From: Pseudomonadota bacterium
GTDB lineage: Bacteria; Pseudomonadota; Alphaproteobacteria; Rhizobiales; Beijerinckiaceae
Assembly (NCBI GenBank): GCA_023423995.1
Contig: JAFAEL010000133.1
Location: forward strand, 1 to 41,839
DNA length: 41,839 nucleotides
Direction: 5' to 3'
Below the pieces are notes generated by a model. That model saw nothing but the letters and a program-made list of their open reading frames with translations, did no database searches and was not told the origin of the DNA. The position numbers and the translations under genes are program-made. Each line of letters begins with the position of its first letter. Position 1 is the first letter of the stretch. Below, in pieces: positions 15,186 to 22,557 of this stretch.

Positions 15186-16286
15186 ATGGCTCGCCTCGAA
15201 ATTGAGCATCTCGCCGTCTCCTACGGGCCGGTGCGCGTGATCCCGGACCTGTCCCTGGATGTCGCGGATGGGGAATGCGTCGCGCTCCTCGGCCCCTCCG
15301 GCTGCGGCAAGACGACGACGCTCCGCTCGGTCGCCGGGTTCGTTCGGCCGACCTCCGGCTCGATCAGGATCGACGGACGGAACATCTCCGAACTGCCCCC
15401 GCACAAGCGGAATATCGGGCTGGTGTTCCAGGAATACGCCCTGTTCCCGCACATGACGGTGGCGGACAACATCGCCTATGGTCTCCGGCGGCGCGGCATC
15501 GCCAAGAGCGAGATCGCAGGGCGGGTCGCGGAGGCTCTCCGGATGGTGCGGCTGGAGCGCTTCGCCGAGCGCTATCCGCTCGCCCTGTCCGGTGGCCAGC
15601 GCCAGCGTGTGGCGCTCGCGCGGGCCCTCGTGATCGAGCCCGACATCCTGCTCCTCGACGAGCCGCTCGGCGCTCTCGACCGCAAGCTGCGGGACGAGAT
15701 GCAGTTCGAGCTCAAGCGCCTCCAGGCGAATCTCGGGATCACGTCCATCATCGTGACGCACGACCAGGAGGAGGCGCTCTCGCTCGCCTCCCGGATCGCG
15801 CTCATGTTCGATGGCGACATCGCGGAGATCGGGCCCCCGGGAAGCCTCTACGAGAAGCCGCGGAGTGCGCGGGCGATGGACTTCCTCGGCGCGAGCTCGG
15901 TCATCCGGGCGAAGGTGGAGCGGAGCGGTGGCGATACCGGCTATCGGGTCGATGGCGGGATCGTGCTGTCCGGCCCTGGAATCGACGCCCCTGCGGGCTC
16001 CGACGTCCTGCTCGCGCTCCGTCCGGAAAAGATCGCTCTGTCCACGGGCGAGCAGCCGGAGCAGAACGCCGTTCGCGGCCGCATCAACCAGATCGTCTTC
16101 AAGGGGCCGGTGGCGGATGTCTATGTCGACAATCCGGGCTTCTCGGTGAGGGCCCAGATCACGATCACGGAGCCCGGCATCGAGCAGCGCTTTGCACCGG
16201 GCTCGGAGGTCTGGGCCCGGTTCCCGCCGGGCAGCATCCTCGTCTATCCCGCGAAGCCGAGCCCGGCTGAAGGAGTGAAGCGGTGA
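15186..16286 (+). CDS. ABC transporter ATP-binding protein, PotA-like with TOBE domain
   Basis: ATPase (366 residues) energising the importer. Walker A GPSGCGKTT lies near residues 36-44, the signature LSGGQRQR near 137-144, Walker B ILLLDEPLGALD near 156-167 and the switch His in VTHDQEEA near 191-198. The C-terminal part (about 240-366) is a TOBE domain, with DVLLALRPEKIAL as its usual entry. The GGA-preceded ATG fits. Its stop overlaps the GTG of the following hydrolase subunit, so transport and hydrolysis genes are translationally coupled. Confidence 0.93.
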   Translation: MARLEIEHLAVSYGPVRVIPDLSLDVADGECVALLGPSGCGKTTTLRSVAGFVRPTSGSIRIDGRNISELPPHKRNIGLVFQEYALFPHMTVADNIAYGLRRRGIAKSEIAGRVAEALRMVRLERFAERYPLALSGGQRQRVALARALVIEPDILLLDEPLGALDRKLRDEMQFELKRLQANLGITSIIVTHDQEEALSLASRIALMFDGDIAEIGPPGSLYEKPRSARAMDFLGASSVIRAKVERSGGDTGYRVDGGIVLSGPGIDAPAGSDVLLALRPEKIALSTGEQPEQNAVRGRINQIVFKGPVADVYVDNPGFSVRAQITITEPGIEQRFAPGSEVWARFPPGSILVYPAKPSPAEGVKR

Positions 16287-16618
16287 GCGGAATCCCGGAG
16301 AGAGCCGTCAACGACCTGGGTGGGTTGGATGGCGGGCCTGTCGATCGCCATGAGCATCCCCTGACGCTGTTCGAGAAGCGCGTCGATGCCCTCGTCATGC
16401 TGATGACGAACCCGTCCATCGGCGCGTTCCGGGTCGACGCCCTTCGTCGTGGCGTCGAGGCGAACTCGCCGGAGACATACGCCAGCCGCGGCTACTACGA
16501 GAAGTGGCTCTATGCGGTGCGCGACCTGCTGGTGGAGCAGGAGGTCCTCGCGCCGGCCGAGATCGAAGCGCGCATCAGCGCTCTGCGCGCGGCCGAACAG
16601 AGGGGCGTTGCGGCGTGA
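16283..16618 (+). CDS. scnB: Thiocyanate hydrolase beta-type subunit (N-terminal half of nitrile hydratase beta)
   Basis: A 111-residue protein matching only the N-terminal half of nitrile hydratase beta subunits: VNDLGGLDGGPVD near 9-21, LFEKRVDALVMLM near 31-43 and RGYYEKWLYAVRDLLVEQEVL near 70-90. Thiocyanate hydrolase (SCNase) is the known enzyme in which the beta subunit is divided into two polypeptides with this gene order (scnB-scnA-scnC). Toyocamycin nitrile hydratase is also three-subunit, so a nitrile substrate is not excluded. The GTG at 16283 overlaps the ATPase stop by 4 nt. Confidence 0.8.
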   Translation: MSGIPERAVNDLGGLDGGPVDRHEHPLTLFEKRVDALVMLMTNPSIGAFRVDALRRGVEANSPETYASRGYYEKWLYAVRDLLVEQEVLAPAEIEARISALRAAEQRGVAA

Positions 16619-16920
16619 CCACCTCCACACTGCTTCCCGGCACGCGCGTGGTGGTCCGGCGCGGCCCGCCGGAGCGGCACTGCCGCACCCCGTCGTATCT
16701 GCGCGGCAGGGTAGGGACGGTTCTGGCGGAAGTCGGGACGTTCCACGATCCCTCGCTGCTCGCCTTCCATAAGCCCGGCCTCCCTTGCCGCCGGCTCTAC
16801 CGGGTCAGCTTCCGCCAGGCCGATCTCTGGCCCAGCTACCAGGGCCCCAAGGACGTACTGCTTGCCGATCTCTACGAGCACTGGCTCACCCCGGTCTCGG
16901 CTGAGACTCGCGCGGCGTAA
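16615..16920 (+). CDS. scnA: Thiocyanate hydrolase alpha-type subunit (C-terminal half of nitrile hydratase beta)
   Basis: A 101-residue SH3-like protein corresponding to the C-terminal half of nitrile hydratase beta: GTRVVVRRGPPERHCRTPSY near 9-28, LRGRVGTVLAEVGTFHDP near 29-46, RRLYRVSFRQADLW near 59-72 and a closing DLYEHWLTP. It starts at a GTG overlapping the previous stop (GTGA) and forms the split beta pair with it. The split is by separate genes, not a frameshift: both halves have own starts, and the overlap geometry is the same as elsewhere in the operon. Preceding and following genes complete an scnBAC-like set. Confidence 0.8.
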   Translation: MTTSTLLPGTRVVVRRGPPERHCRTPSYLRGRVGTVLAEVGTFHDPSLLAFHKPGLPCRRLYRVSFRQADLWPSYQGPKDVLLADLYEHWLTPVSAETRAA

Positions 16921-16932
16921 GGAGCTTCGACC

Positions 16933-17634
16933 GTGCACGACGACCACGACGATCATCATCACGGGCATGACCACGATCATGACCACGACCACGATCACCC
17001 CCACGCTCCGGCCGCCGACGATCCTGCGCCGCCGACCGAAGCCCGGCTTCTCGAACAGGCCCTTCGGGAACTGCTGATCGAAAAGGGCGTCATCAGCGCC
17101 CAGATGGTCCAGCGTCAGATCGACACCATGGACAGCCGCAATCCGGCGCTCGGCGCGAAGATCGTCGCAAGGGCCTGGACCGACGAGGCCTTCAAGCGGG
17201 AGCTGATCGCCAGTCCGCTCAAGACCCTCGAGAGGGAGACCGGCATCGGGATGATCGTCGCCGGCATGCCGGACCTGCGGATCGTCGAGAACGAGCCCGG
17301 GATCCACAACGTCGTCGTCTGCACGCTCTGCTCCTGCTACCCGCGCATGCTGCTCGGCATCCCGCCGGCCTGGTACAAGGCGCCGGACTACCGCGCGCGC
17401 GTGGTCCGCGAACCTCGCGCGGTGCTCGCCGAGTTCGGGCTGGAACTGGACGCCGAGACGGAGATCCGCGTTCACGACAGCACGGCGGACCTTCGCTACC
17501 TGGTGATCCCGGAGCGCCCCGCGGGCACGGAAGGTTGGGACCTGGAGTCTCTCGCCGCCCTCGTCACGCGGGATTGCATGATCGGCGTCACGCGTCCGGA
17601 ACTCCCGGGTGCCGCCTCGGGGCAGAGCGCGTAG
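16933..17634 (+). CDS. scnC: Thiocyanate hydrolase gamma-type subunit (Co-type nitrile hydratase alpha family) with His-rich tail
   Basis: Metal-binding catalytic subunit, 233 residues. The claw motif VCTLCSCYPR places Cys130, Cys133, Ser134 and Cys135 around the metal; Thr rather than Ser after the first Cys marks the cobalt type. In the known enzymes two of these cysteines are oxidised to sulfenic and sulfinic acids. Family stretches include VIARAWTDEAFK-like KIVARAWTDEAFKREL, PPAWYKAPDYRARVVREPRAVLAEFG and the final DCMIGV. The first 25 residues are His/Asp repeats (13 His), a probable metal-binding tail. GTG start with AAGGAG 8 nt upstream. No separate activator/metallochaperone gene of the P47K type is nearby. 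Confidence 0.85.
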   Translation: MHDDHDDHHHGHDHDHDHDHDHPHAPAADDPAPPTEARLLEQALRELLIEKGVISAQMVQRQIDTMDSRNPALGAKIVARAWTDEAFKRELIASPLKTLERETGIGMIVAGMPDLRIVENEPGIHNVVVCTLCSCYPRMLLGIPPAWYKAPDYRARVVREPRAVLAEFGLELDAETEIRVHDSTADLRYLVIPERPAGTEGWDLESLAALVTRDCMIGVTRPELPGAASGQSA

Positions 17635-17700
17635 CGACCTCCAAAGACTAGGCGTCAGCAGGCGTCGAACTCCGCGGGCCAAGGCGCACACGGAGACGAG

Positions 17701-17735
17701 GCCGCGCGGCTCAGTCGCGCGGCGGAGGCCGCCGC
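17701..17735 (+). terminator. Probable terminator after scnC with two overlapping hairpins
   Basis: GCCGCGCG/CGCGCGGC (17701-17708 and 17716-17723) and GCGGCGG-AGG-CCGCCGC (17719-17735) share bases, so only one can form at a time. The second is followed by CCC and TTCGTTCTTGTG, a weak U-rich tract. This fits intrinsic termination of the transporter/hydrolase operon before the metal-uptake operon. Confidence 0.5.
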
Positions 17736-17752
17736 CCCTTCGTTCTTGTGTA

Positions 17753-17764
17753 ATGTTACAACAT
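17753..17764 (+). promoter_or_regulatory. Zur-like operator palindrome
   Basis: ATGTT-AC-AACAT, a perfect dyad extended by TA and AAC on its sides; on the minus strand it reads GTTATGTTGTAACATTAC. From memory this resembles Zur boxes (a core of ATGTTAT with ATAACAT). It lies in an AT-rich island 16 nt before the methyltransferase ATG, where a bound repressor would block transcription. Fur-family specificity cannot be fixed by eye. Confidence 0.5.
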
Positions 17765-17780
17765 AACGTATCGAGCGGTG

Positions 17781-18527
17781 ATGCAGACCCCCGAAGGCGG
17801 CGAGGCCGCGATTGATCCCCTCGAACTCTACGCGTCCGGGATCGACACCTCAGACTACGTGGCACGTGTCGCGCCGCTGATCCGACAGGTTCTGCCGAGC
17901 AGGGGGCACCTTCTCGACATCGGCGCAGGTGGAGGCCAGCTCGGCGCTTCCCTGCGCATGTCAGGCGCGGAATGGACGGCTGTTGAACCATCCCCGACGA
18001 TGCTGGCCCGCCTCGGTCGTCTTCCGACGCCACCCCAAGTCATTCCCGTCGAATGGACCGAAGCACGGCTCCCCGCGCGCGGCTTCGACACCGTGCTGGC
18101 GGCGAACATGCCTGCGCCGCTGACCTCGGCATGCGAATTCCTGACCCGGTGCCGCGCATGGACGCGCCGCTCGATCGTCTGGGTCGTGCCGGCCCAGAAC
18201 GGGCCCCGCGGGCTTTGCCTCGCGGGCTGCCTCCCGCGTGAATGGCATGGCGAGGACGAAACTCCCGGCGTGGACATCGTGCTCGGGCAACTCCCAGCGG
18301 CTGACCACCCGGAAGTGGTTCTGAAAAGCTCCTGGTGCTTCTCGCTGCATGTCCGCAGCGTTCCCGCCATCGCCACCTATCTTGCCGGCCGGCTCGGCTG
18401 GGACGGGGGAGACCCACGTCGCCCCGCCCTCGTCGCGCACCTCTCCGCCGTGGCCGAGGCGGCAGATAACGGCTTCCGTCTGACTGTCCCGCGCGAATCC
18501 GCCATCCTGGTCTGGGGGGCGAGATGA
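17781..18527 (+). CDS. Class I SAM-dependent methyltransferase heading a TonB/ABC uptake operon
   Basis: A 248-residue methyltransferase. Motif I is HLLDIGAGGGQLGASLR near residues 43-59, followed by the acidic strand WTAVEPSPTMLARLG near 64-78 and FDTVLAANM near 96-104. No membrane segment or signal is seen, so it acts in the cytoplasm. I use the ATG at 17781; a GTG directly before it would add one residue. Its stop overlaps the TonB receptor ATG by 4 nt, so it is part of the uptake operon. The substrate is unknown; modification of an imported metallophore or a metal-responsive housekeeping role are both possible. Confidence 0.8.
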   Translation: MQTPEGGEAAIDPLELYASGIDTSDYVARVAPLIRQVLPSRGHLLDIGAGGGQLGASLRMSGAEWTAVEPSPTMLARLGRLPTPPQVIPVEWTEARLPARGFDTVLAANMPAPLTSACEFLTRCRAWTRRSIVWVVPAQNGPRGLCLAGCLPREWHGEDETPGVDIVLGQLPAADHPEVVLKSSWCFSLHVRSVPAIATYLAGRLGWDGGDPRRPALVAHLSAVAEAADNGFRLTVPRESAILVWGAR

Positions 18528-20689
18528 GACTCGCCTCACCCGCCGTTCTCGCCCTGGCCGGCTTCGCCGCCACGGGTACGGCTCTCGGGAAGCCGGGCCT
18601 CCCGGTCCCGACCAGCCTGGACGAGATCGTGGTGACCGCGACCGGCATTCCGACCCGGCAGAGCGAGGTCGCCGCGACCACGCAGGTCATCGACCGCGAG
18701 AAGATCGAGCATTCCAGCGCCAAGTCGCTGACCGACCTCCTGGCCGAGAACGCTGCTGGGTTCCTCTCGGAATGGGCCCCGGGCCAAACTTCCATCAACA
18801 TCCGGGGCGGCGCGACGGACGGCCAGGGGCGAGATTTCAAGGGCCAGGTGCTCGTCCTCATCAACGGGCGCCGCGCCGGCACGGCGAACCTCTCCAAGCT
18901 CTCCGTCGCCGATGTCGAGCGCATCGAGATCGTGCGCGGACCTGCCTCGGTGATCTATGGCAGCCAGAACATCGGCGGCGTGATCAACATCATCCTGAAG
19001 AACGGCAGGACGGCACCGGGCAGCCTGATCGAGGGCACGACGGGGCTATGGGAACTCGCACAGGGCCGCGCGCAAACCGGCGGCACGGTCGAGGGGTTTG
19101 ATTATTACCTCGGCGTGTCGGGCGGCCGGCGCGGCGACTACGACGGCGGCGGCGGCCGGCGCCAGATCAACACGTCGTGGAAGCGGAACGGCCTGACGGG
19201 CGCCTTCGGCTTCCAGGTTCATCCGGACCACCGGTTCGACTTCACCTTTCGGACGGACGGGATCTACGATTCCGGTTTCCGGGGATCGAGCGCGAACTAT
19301 CTGAGCCGGGACAACCGCTTCAACGCCTCGTTCGACGCTTCCTATTCCGGCGTGGCGCTGGATGGCGGCGCGAACCTTTTCGCGCAGTTCTACGCGGTGC
19401 GGGACGTCGACCAGTTCAAGTGGGCCTCGCCCATCGTGCGGAGCGGCAGCCTGCCCGCGCCGGGAACCTCCTCCGACTACAACAAGCGTGGGCTCGACAT
19501 CGCGGGAACGCGCCTGCAACCGCGCTTCACCCTTTGGGAAGGCAATGAACTGCTGATCGGCCACGACTGGGAGGAGAGCGTCCTGCGCTCGCATCGCTAC
19601 CGGATCGGCGTGCCGGGCAACGTGCTGGCGCAGGTCCCACCCTACGATAACAACCAGACCGACCGCAGCCAGGCGATCTACTTCGAAAACATCCAGAAGC
19701 TCTTCGAGAATCGGGTGACCTTGCGCGGCGGCCTGCGCCAGACCTGGGGCCGCACCTATTTCCAGCAGACGCCATACCTTACGGCGCAGCGGCCGAGCTC
19801 AAATCCTTACGACGCGCTGACCTACTCGGCCGGGATCGCCTGGACCGCCACCGACTGGCTGGCGCTGCGGGTCGGCGCCTCGTCCGGCTTCCGTGCGCCG
19901 ACGGCGACCGAACTCGCTGCGGATTTCACCGCTCTCGGGGGCGGGCGGACGTTCGGAAACGCCAATCTCAAGCCGGAGACCAGCGATCAAATCGAGGTCG
20001 GCGCGACGTTCGCCGGGGCCGGCTGGCGCCTCGACGCTGCCCTGTTCCAGAACGTGATCCAGGACCGGATCACGACGCGGTTGCGCCCGGGCGTCGCGAA
20101 TACGTCCGACTACGTGAACAACCCCGGCGACGTGCTGATCCGGGGTATCGAGCTGCAATACGACCAGGACATGCTGGCGCTGATCGGTCGGCGATCCGAC
20201 GCTTGGCGATGGCAGCTCTACGCCAACGGCAGCTACAATTTCGACATGAAGGACAAGGGCTCGCTGACCGTCGCGACGGCGAACACCCATAACGTCGAGC
20301 GCGTGTACCGGTACCAGGCGGCGCTCGGGACACGATTCGGTTCGGTCGGCACCGCGCATGACTGGACCATCCAGGTCCAGAGCATCATCCGCGGCCCGGT
20401 CTACTACAACACCGAAGAGAACCTGCTCGTGCCTGAGGTGGAGCCGTACCGCGAGTACATTTGGAAGAAGAGCCCGTTCGCGATCTGGAACGTTCGGGGC
20501 GAGGTTCAGCTGGATGAGGGCGTCCAGCTCTACCTGGCGGTGAACAACGTCTTCGACGTCAACAACCATCCGCTCTTCATCGCAAACGACAAGGGCGCGG
20601 TGGTCGCCGATCTGCGCTTCTACAACGGGGGAATCGGCACCTCGATGCCTGGCCGCGACGTCCAGGTCGGCGTGCAGGCGCGCTTCTGA
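18524..20689 (+). CDS. TonB-dependent outer-membrane receptor
   Basis: Outer-membrane active transporter, 721 residues. After a signal peptide (about 1-22) the TonB box DEIVVTATG lies near 33-41. The plug domain follows, with SLTDLLAENAAGFLSEW, INIRGGATDG, VLVLINGRRAG and the boundary motif VERIEIVRGPASVIYGSQNIGGVINII. The rest is a beta barrel with RVGASSGFRAPTATELAADF, NANLKPETSDQIEVG and a C-terminal aromatic residue (QVGVQARF). It resembles CirA/BtuB-type receptors for metal chelates. It is coupled to the methyltransferase upstream and to a BtuF/FecB-like binding protein 3 nt downstream. Confidence 0.93.
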   Translation: MRLASPAVLALAGFAATGTALGKPGLPVPTSLDEIVVTATGIPTRQSEVAATTQVIDREKIEHSSAKSLTDLLAENAAGFLSEWAPGQTSINIRGGATDGQGRDFKGQVLVLINGRRAGTANLSKLSVADVERIEIVRGPASVIYGSQNIGGVINIILKNGRTAPGSLIEGTTGLWELAQGRAQTGGTVEGFDYYLGVSGGRRGDYDGGGGRRQINTSWKRNGLTGAFGFQVHPDHRFDFTFRTDGIYDSGFRGSSANYLSRDNRFNASFDASYSGVALDGGANLFAQFYAVRDVDQFKWASPIVRSGSLPAPGTSSDYNKRGLDIAGTRLQPRFTLWEGNELLIGHDWEESVLRSHRYRIGVPGNVLAQVPPYDNNQTDRSQAIYFENIQKLFENRVTLRGGLRQTWGRTYFQQTPYLTAQRPSSNPYDALTYSAGIAWTATDWLALRVGASSGFRAPTATELAADFTALGGGRTFGNANLKPETSDQIEVGATFAGAGWRLDAALFQNVIQDRITTRLRPGVANTSDYVNNPGDVLIRGIELQYDQDMLALIGRRSDAWRWQLYANGSYNFDMKDKGSLTVATANTHNVERVYRYQAALGTRFGSVGTAHDWTIQVQSIIRGPVYYNTEENLLVPEVEPYREYIWKKSPFAIWNVRGEVQLDEGVQLYLAVNNVFDVNNHPLFIANDKGAVVADLRFYNGGIGTSMPGRDVQVGVQARF

Positions 20690-20692
20690 CCG

Positions 20693-21580
20693 GTGCGCGT
20701 CCCGCTCCTCGCGCTCGCGGCCCTGCTCGGCGGAGCCGCCGTTCCGCCATCGGTCGCAGCGGGGCCCGTCTCCGTGTCGGACGCGGTGGGCCGGACAGTC
20801 GAGATCGCGGCGCCACCCATGCGGATCGTGCCCATCTTCGCCTCGAACGTCGAGTTGGTGGCGGCGCTCGGCCTCGCGGACCGGATCGTCGGGATCGAGG
20901 ATTACACGCGCTTCCCACCCGAGGTGCTGTCGCGGCCGCGTGTCGGCGGCAGGCTGGGCTTCTCGGTGGACGCGGTCGCGGCGCAGCGGCCCGATCTCGT
21001 GATCGTCACGCCCTCTCGCCAGGCGATGCACCAGTTGCTCGATCCCATGGAACGGCTCGGCATCCCCGTGATCGTCCTCCTCGCCAGATCCATGGAGGAG
21101 GTTCTCGGCAATCTGCGCCTGCTTGGCCGGGCTCTCGGCACGCCCGAGAAGGGGGAGGCCGTGGCCGCTTTGCTTGCGCGCCGGCTCGAAGCCGTCGCCG
21201 CCGGCGGGGCAGGGCGTCCCTGTCCGAGCGCCGTGATGGTCACCGGGCAGCTCGGCAACGGGCTGCTCCTCGCCGCGCGCCCCGACACCTATACGGGCGA
21301 TGCGATGGTCCGGTCGGGCGCCTGCTTCGCGCTGGCCGGGCGAGGCGCCGTCCCGCAGGTCTCGCCTGAAGCCGTGCTCGCCTCCGATCCCGATGTGCTG
21401 CTCTTCGCGGGCTCGCGCCAGGGCCTTGCCGAGCTCATCGCCCGGCCGGGCTTCCGCGACATGCGCGCCGTCAAGGCTGGTCGGGCCTTCACGGTCGAGC
21501 GCGCGCAGTTCCTGATCCCCGGACCGCGAACGGTCGACGGGATCGAGGCTCTGGCCAGAACCCTGCGGGAAATGCCGTGA
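20693..21580 (+). CDS. Periplasmic metal-chelate binding protein, BtuF/FecB-like
   Basis: Class III solute-binding protein, 295 residues, with a signal peptide (about 1-23). The family pattern is clear: VSDAVGRTVEIAAPPMRIVPIF near 27-48, LVAALGLADRIVGIEDYTRFPPEV near 54-77, VDAVAAQRPDLVIVT near 93-107 and PVIVLLARSMEEVLGNLRLLGRALGTPEKG after that. It hands the ligand taken up by the TonB receptor to the permease. The GTG start (20693) sits 3 nt after the receptor gene; the stop overlaps the permease start. Confidence 0.9.
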   Translation: MRVPLLALAALLGGAAVPPSVAAGPVSVSDAVGRTVEIAAPPMRIVPIFASNVELVAALGLADRIVGIEDYTRFPPEVLSRPRVGGRLGFSVDAVAAQRPDLVIVTPSRQAMHQLLDPMERLGIPVIVLLARSMEEVLGNLRLLGRALGTPEKGEAVAALLARRLEAVAAGGAGRPCPSAVMVTGQLGNGLLLAARPDTYTGDAMVRSGACFALAGRGAVPQVSPEAVLASDPDVLLFAGSRQGLAELIARPGFRDMRAVKAGRAFTVERAQFLIPGPRTVDGIEALARTLREMP

Positions 21581-22557
21581 AACCGGCGTTCGGTCTCGCC
21601 GCCGTGATCGTCGCGGCCGCCGTCTTGTCCGCCTCCGCGGGACATGACTGGGCGACGCCGGCCGACCTCCTGAGGGCGCTCGCAGGGGACGAGTCCCTGC
21701 GCAGCCGGCTTCTCCTGGAATGGCGGCTGCCGCGCGTGCTGGCGGCCGGGCTCGTCGGCGCGCTGCTCGGTCTCGGGGGGGCGATCTTCCAGGGCGTGTT
21801 CCGCAACCCGCTCGCCGAGCCTTACCTCCTCGGCTCCGCCGGCGGTGCGGCGATCGGGGCGACGGTCGCGCTCCTCGTGCCGCTCGGCGTGCCATCGGGC
21901 TACGCGCTCGCGCTTCTCTCGTTCGGGGGCGCATGGGGTGCGACGGCGCTGGTGCTCGCGGTGGGGCGGCTGGCGGGCACGATCGACGCCGCGGGACTGC
22001 TGCTGGCGGGTATCGCAGTCGCCGCCGTGCTCGGCGCTGTCCGCTCCTTCCTGATGCTTGCACTCTCGGACGAGACGGTCAGCCTGCAGATCGTGCTGAG
22101 CTGGACGCTCGGTGGCATCCAGACTCCGGGCTGGACCGGGCTCCTGGTGCTGACCGGGCTGGTGAGCGCGTGCATGCTGCTGTCCATGCGGCTTGCACGC
22201 GGGCTCGATCTTCTCGGGCTCGGGGACGAGGTGGCGCATGGCTTCGGGCTCGATCCTGGCCGTTTCGTCGGGATCGCCGTCCTGGTCGGGGCCGCCGTGG
22301 TGGCCGTCGCTGTATCCTATGGCGGGCTCGTTGCCTTCGTGGGGCTGATCGCGCCTCACATCGGGCGGTGGTGGGTCGGGCCCCGCCATCGCGCATTGCT
22401 GCCGGTGAGCGCAGGGATCGGGGCAGCGCTTGTGCTCGTCTGCGATGGTGTGGCGCGCGCCGCTTTGCCCCCGGCGGAGGTGCCGCTCGGCCTCATCACG
22501 GCAGCGCTCGGGGGACCATTCTTCCTCCTGGTGCTGGCCCGGAGACTCCGGGCGTGA
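21577..22557 (+). CDS. FecCD/BtuC-family ABC permease
   Basis: Inner-membrane permease, 326 residues and about ten helices. Landmarks are the cleaved-looking first helix, RLPRVLAAGLVGALLGLGGAIFQ, the signature FRNPLAEPYLLGSAGGAAIGA and the coupling region GDEVAHGFGLDPGRF. The C-terminal SYGGLVAFVGLIAPHIGRWWVGPRHRALLPVSA is diagnostic of the FecCD family. The GTG at 21577 overlaps the binding-protein stop (GTGA), and its own stop overlaps the ATPase GTG by 4 nt. Confidence 0.93.
   Translation: MKPAFGLAAVIVAAAVLSASAGHDWATPADLLRALAGDESLRSRLLLEWRLPRVLAAGLVGALLGLGGAIFQGVFRNPLAEPYLLGSAGGAAIGATVALLVPLGVPSGYALALLSFGGAWGATALVLAVGRLAGTIDAAGLLLAGIAVAAVLGAVRSFLMLALSDETVSLQIVLSWTLGGIQTPGWTGLLVLTGLVSACMLLSMRLARGLDLLGLGDEVAHGFGLDPGRFVGIAVLVGAAVVAVAVSYGGLVAFVGLIAPHIGRWWVGPRHRALLPVSAGIGAALVLVCDGVARAALPPAEVPLGLITAALGGPFFLLVLARRLRA

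Noticed and set aside
16283..16920. The split beta subunit as a frameshifted, broken nitrile hydratase gene
   Set aside because: Both halves have own GTG starts with 4-nt overlaps like the rest of the operon, and the split point matches the known scnB/scnA division, so two real genes are more likely.
19799..22063. A 754-codon minus-strand open frame across the TonB receptor and binding-protein genes
   Set aside because: Low-complexity Arg/Ala/Pro/Gly composition, no start signal or domain; it is a shadow of two well-supported plus-strand genes.
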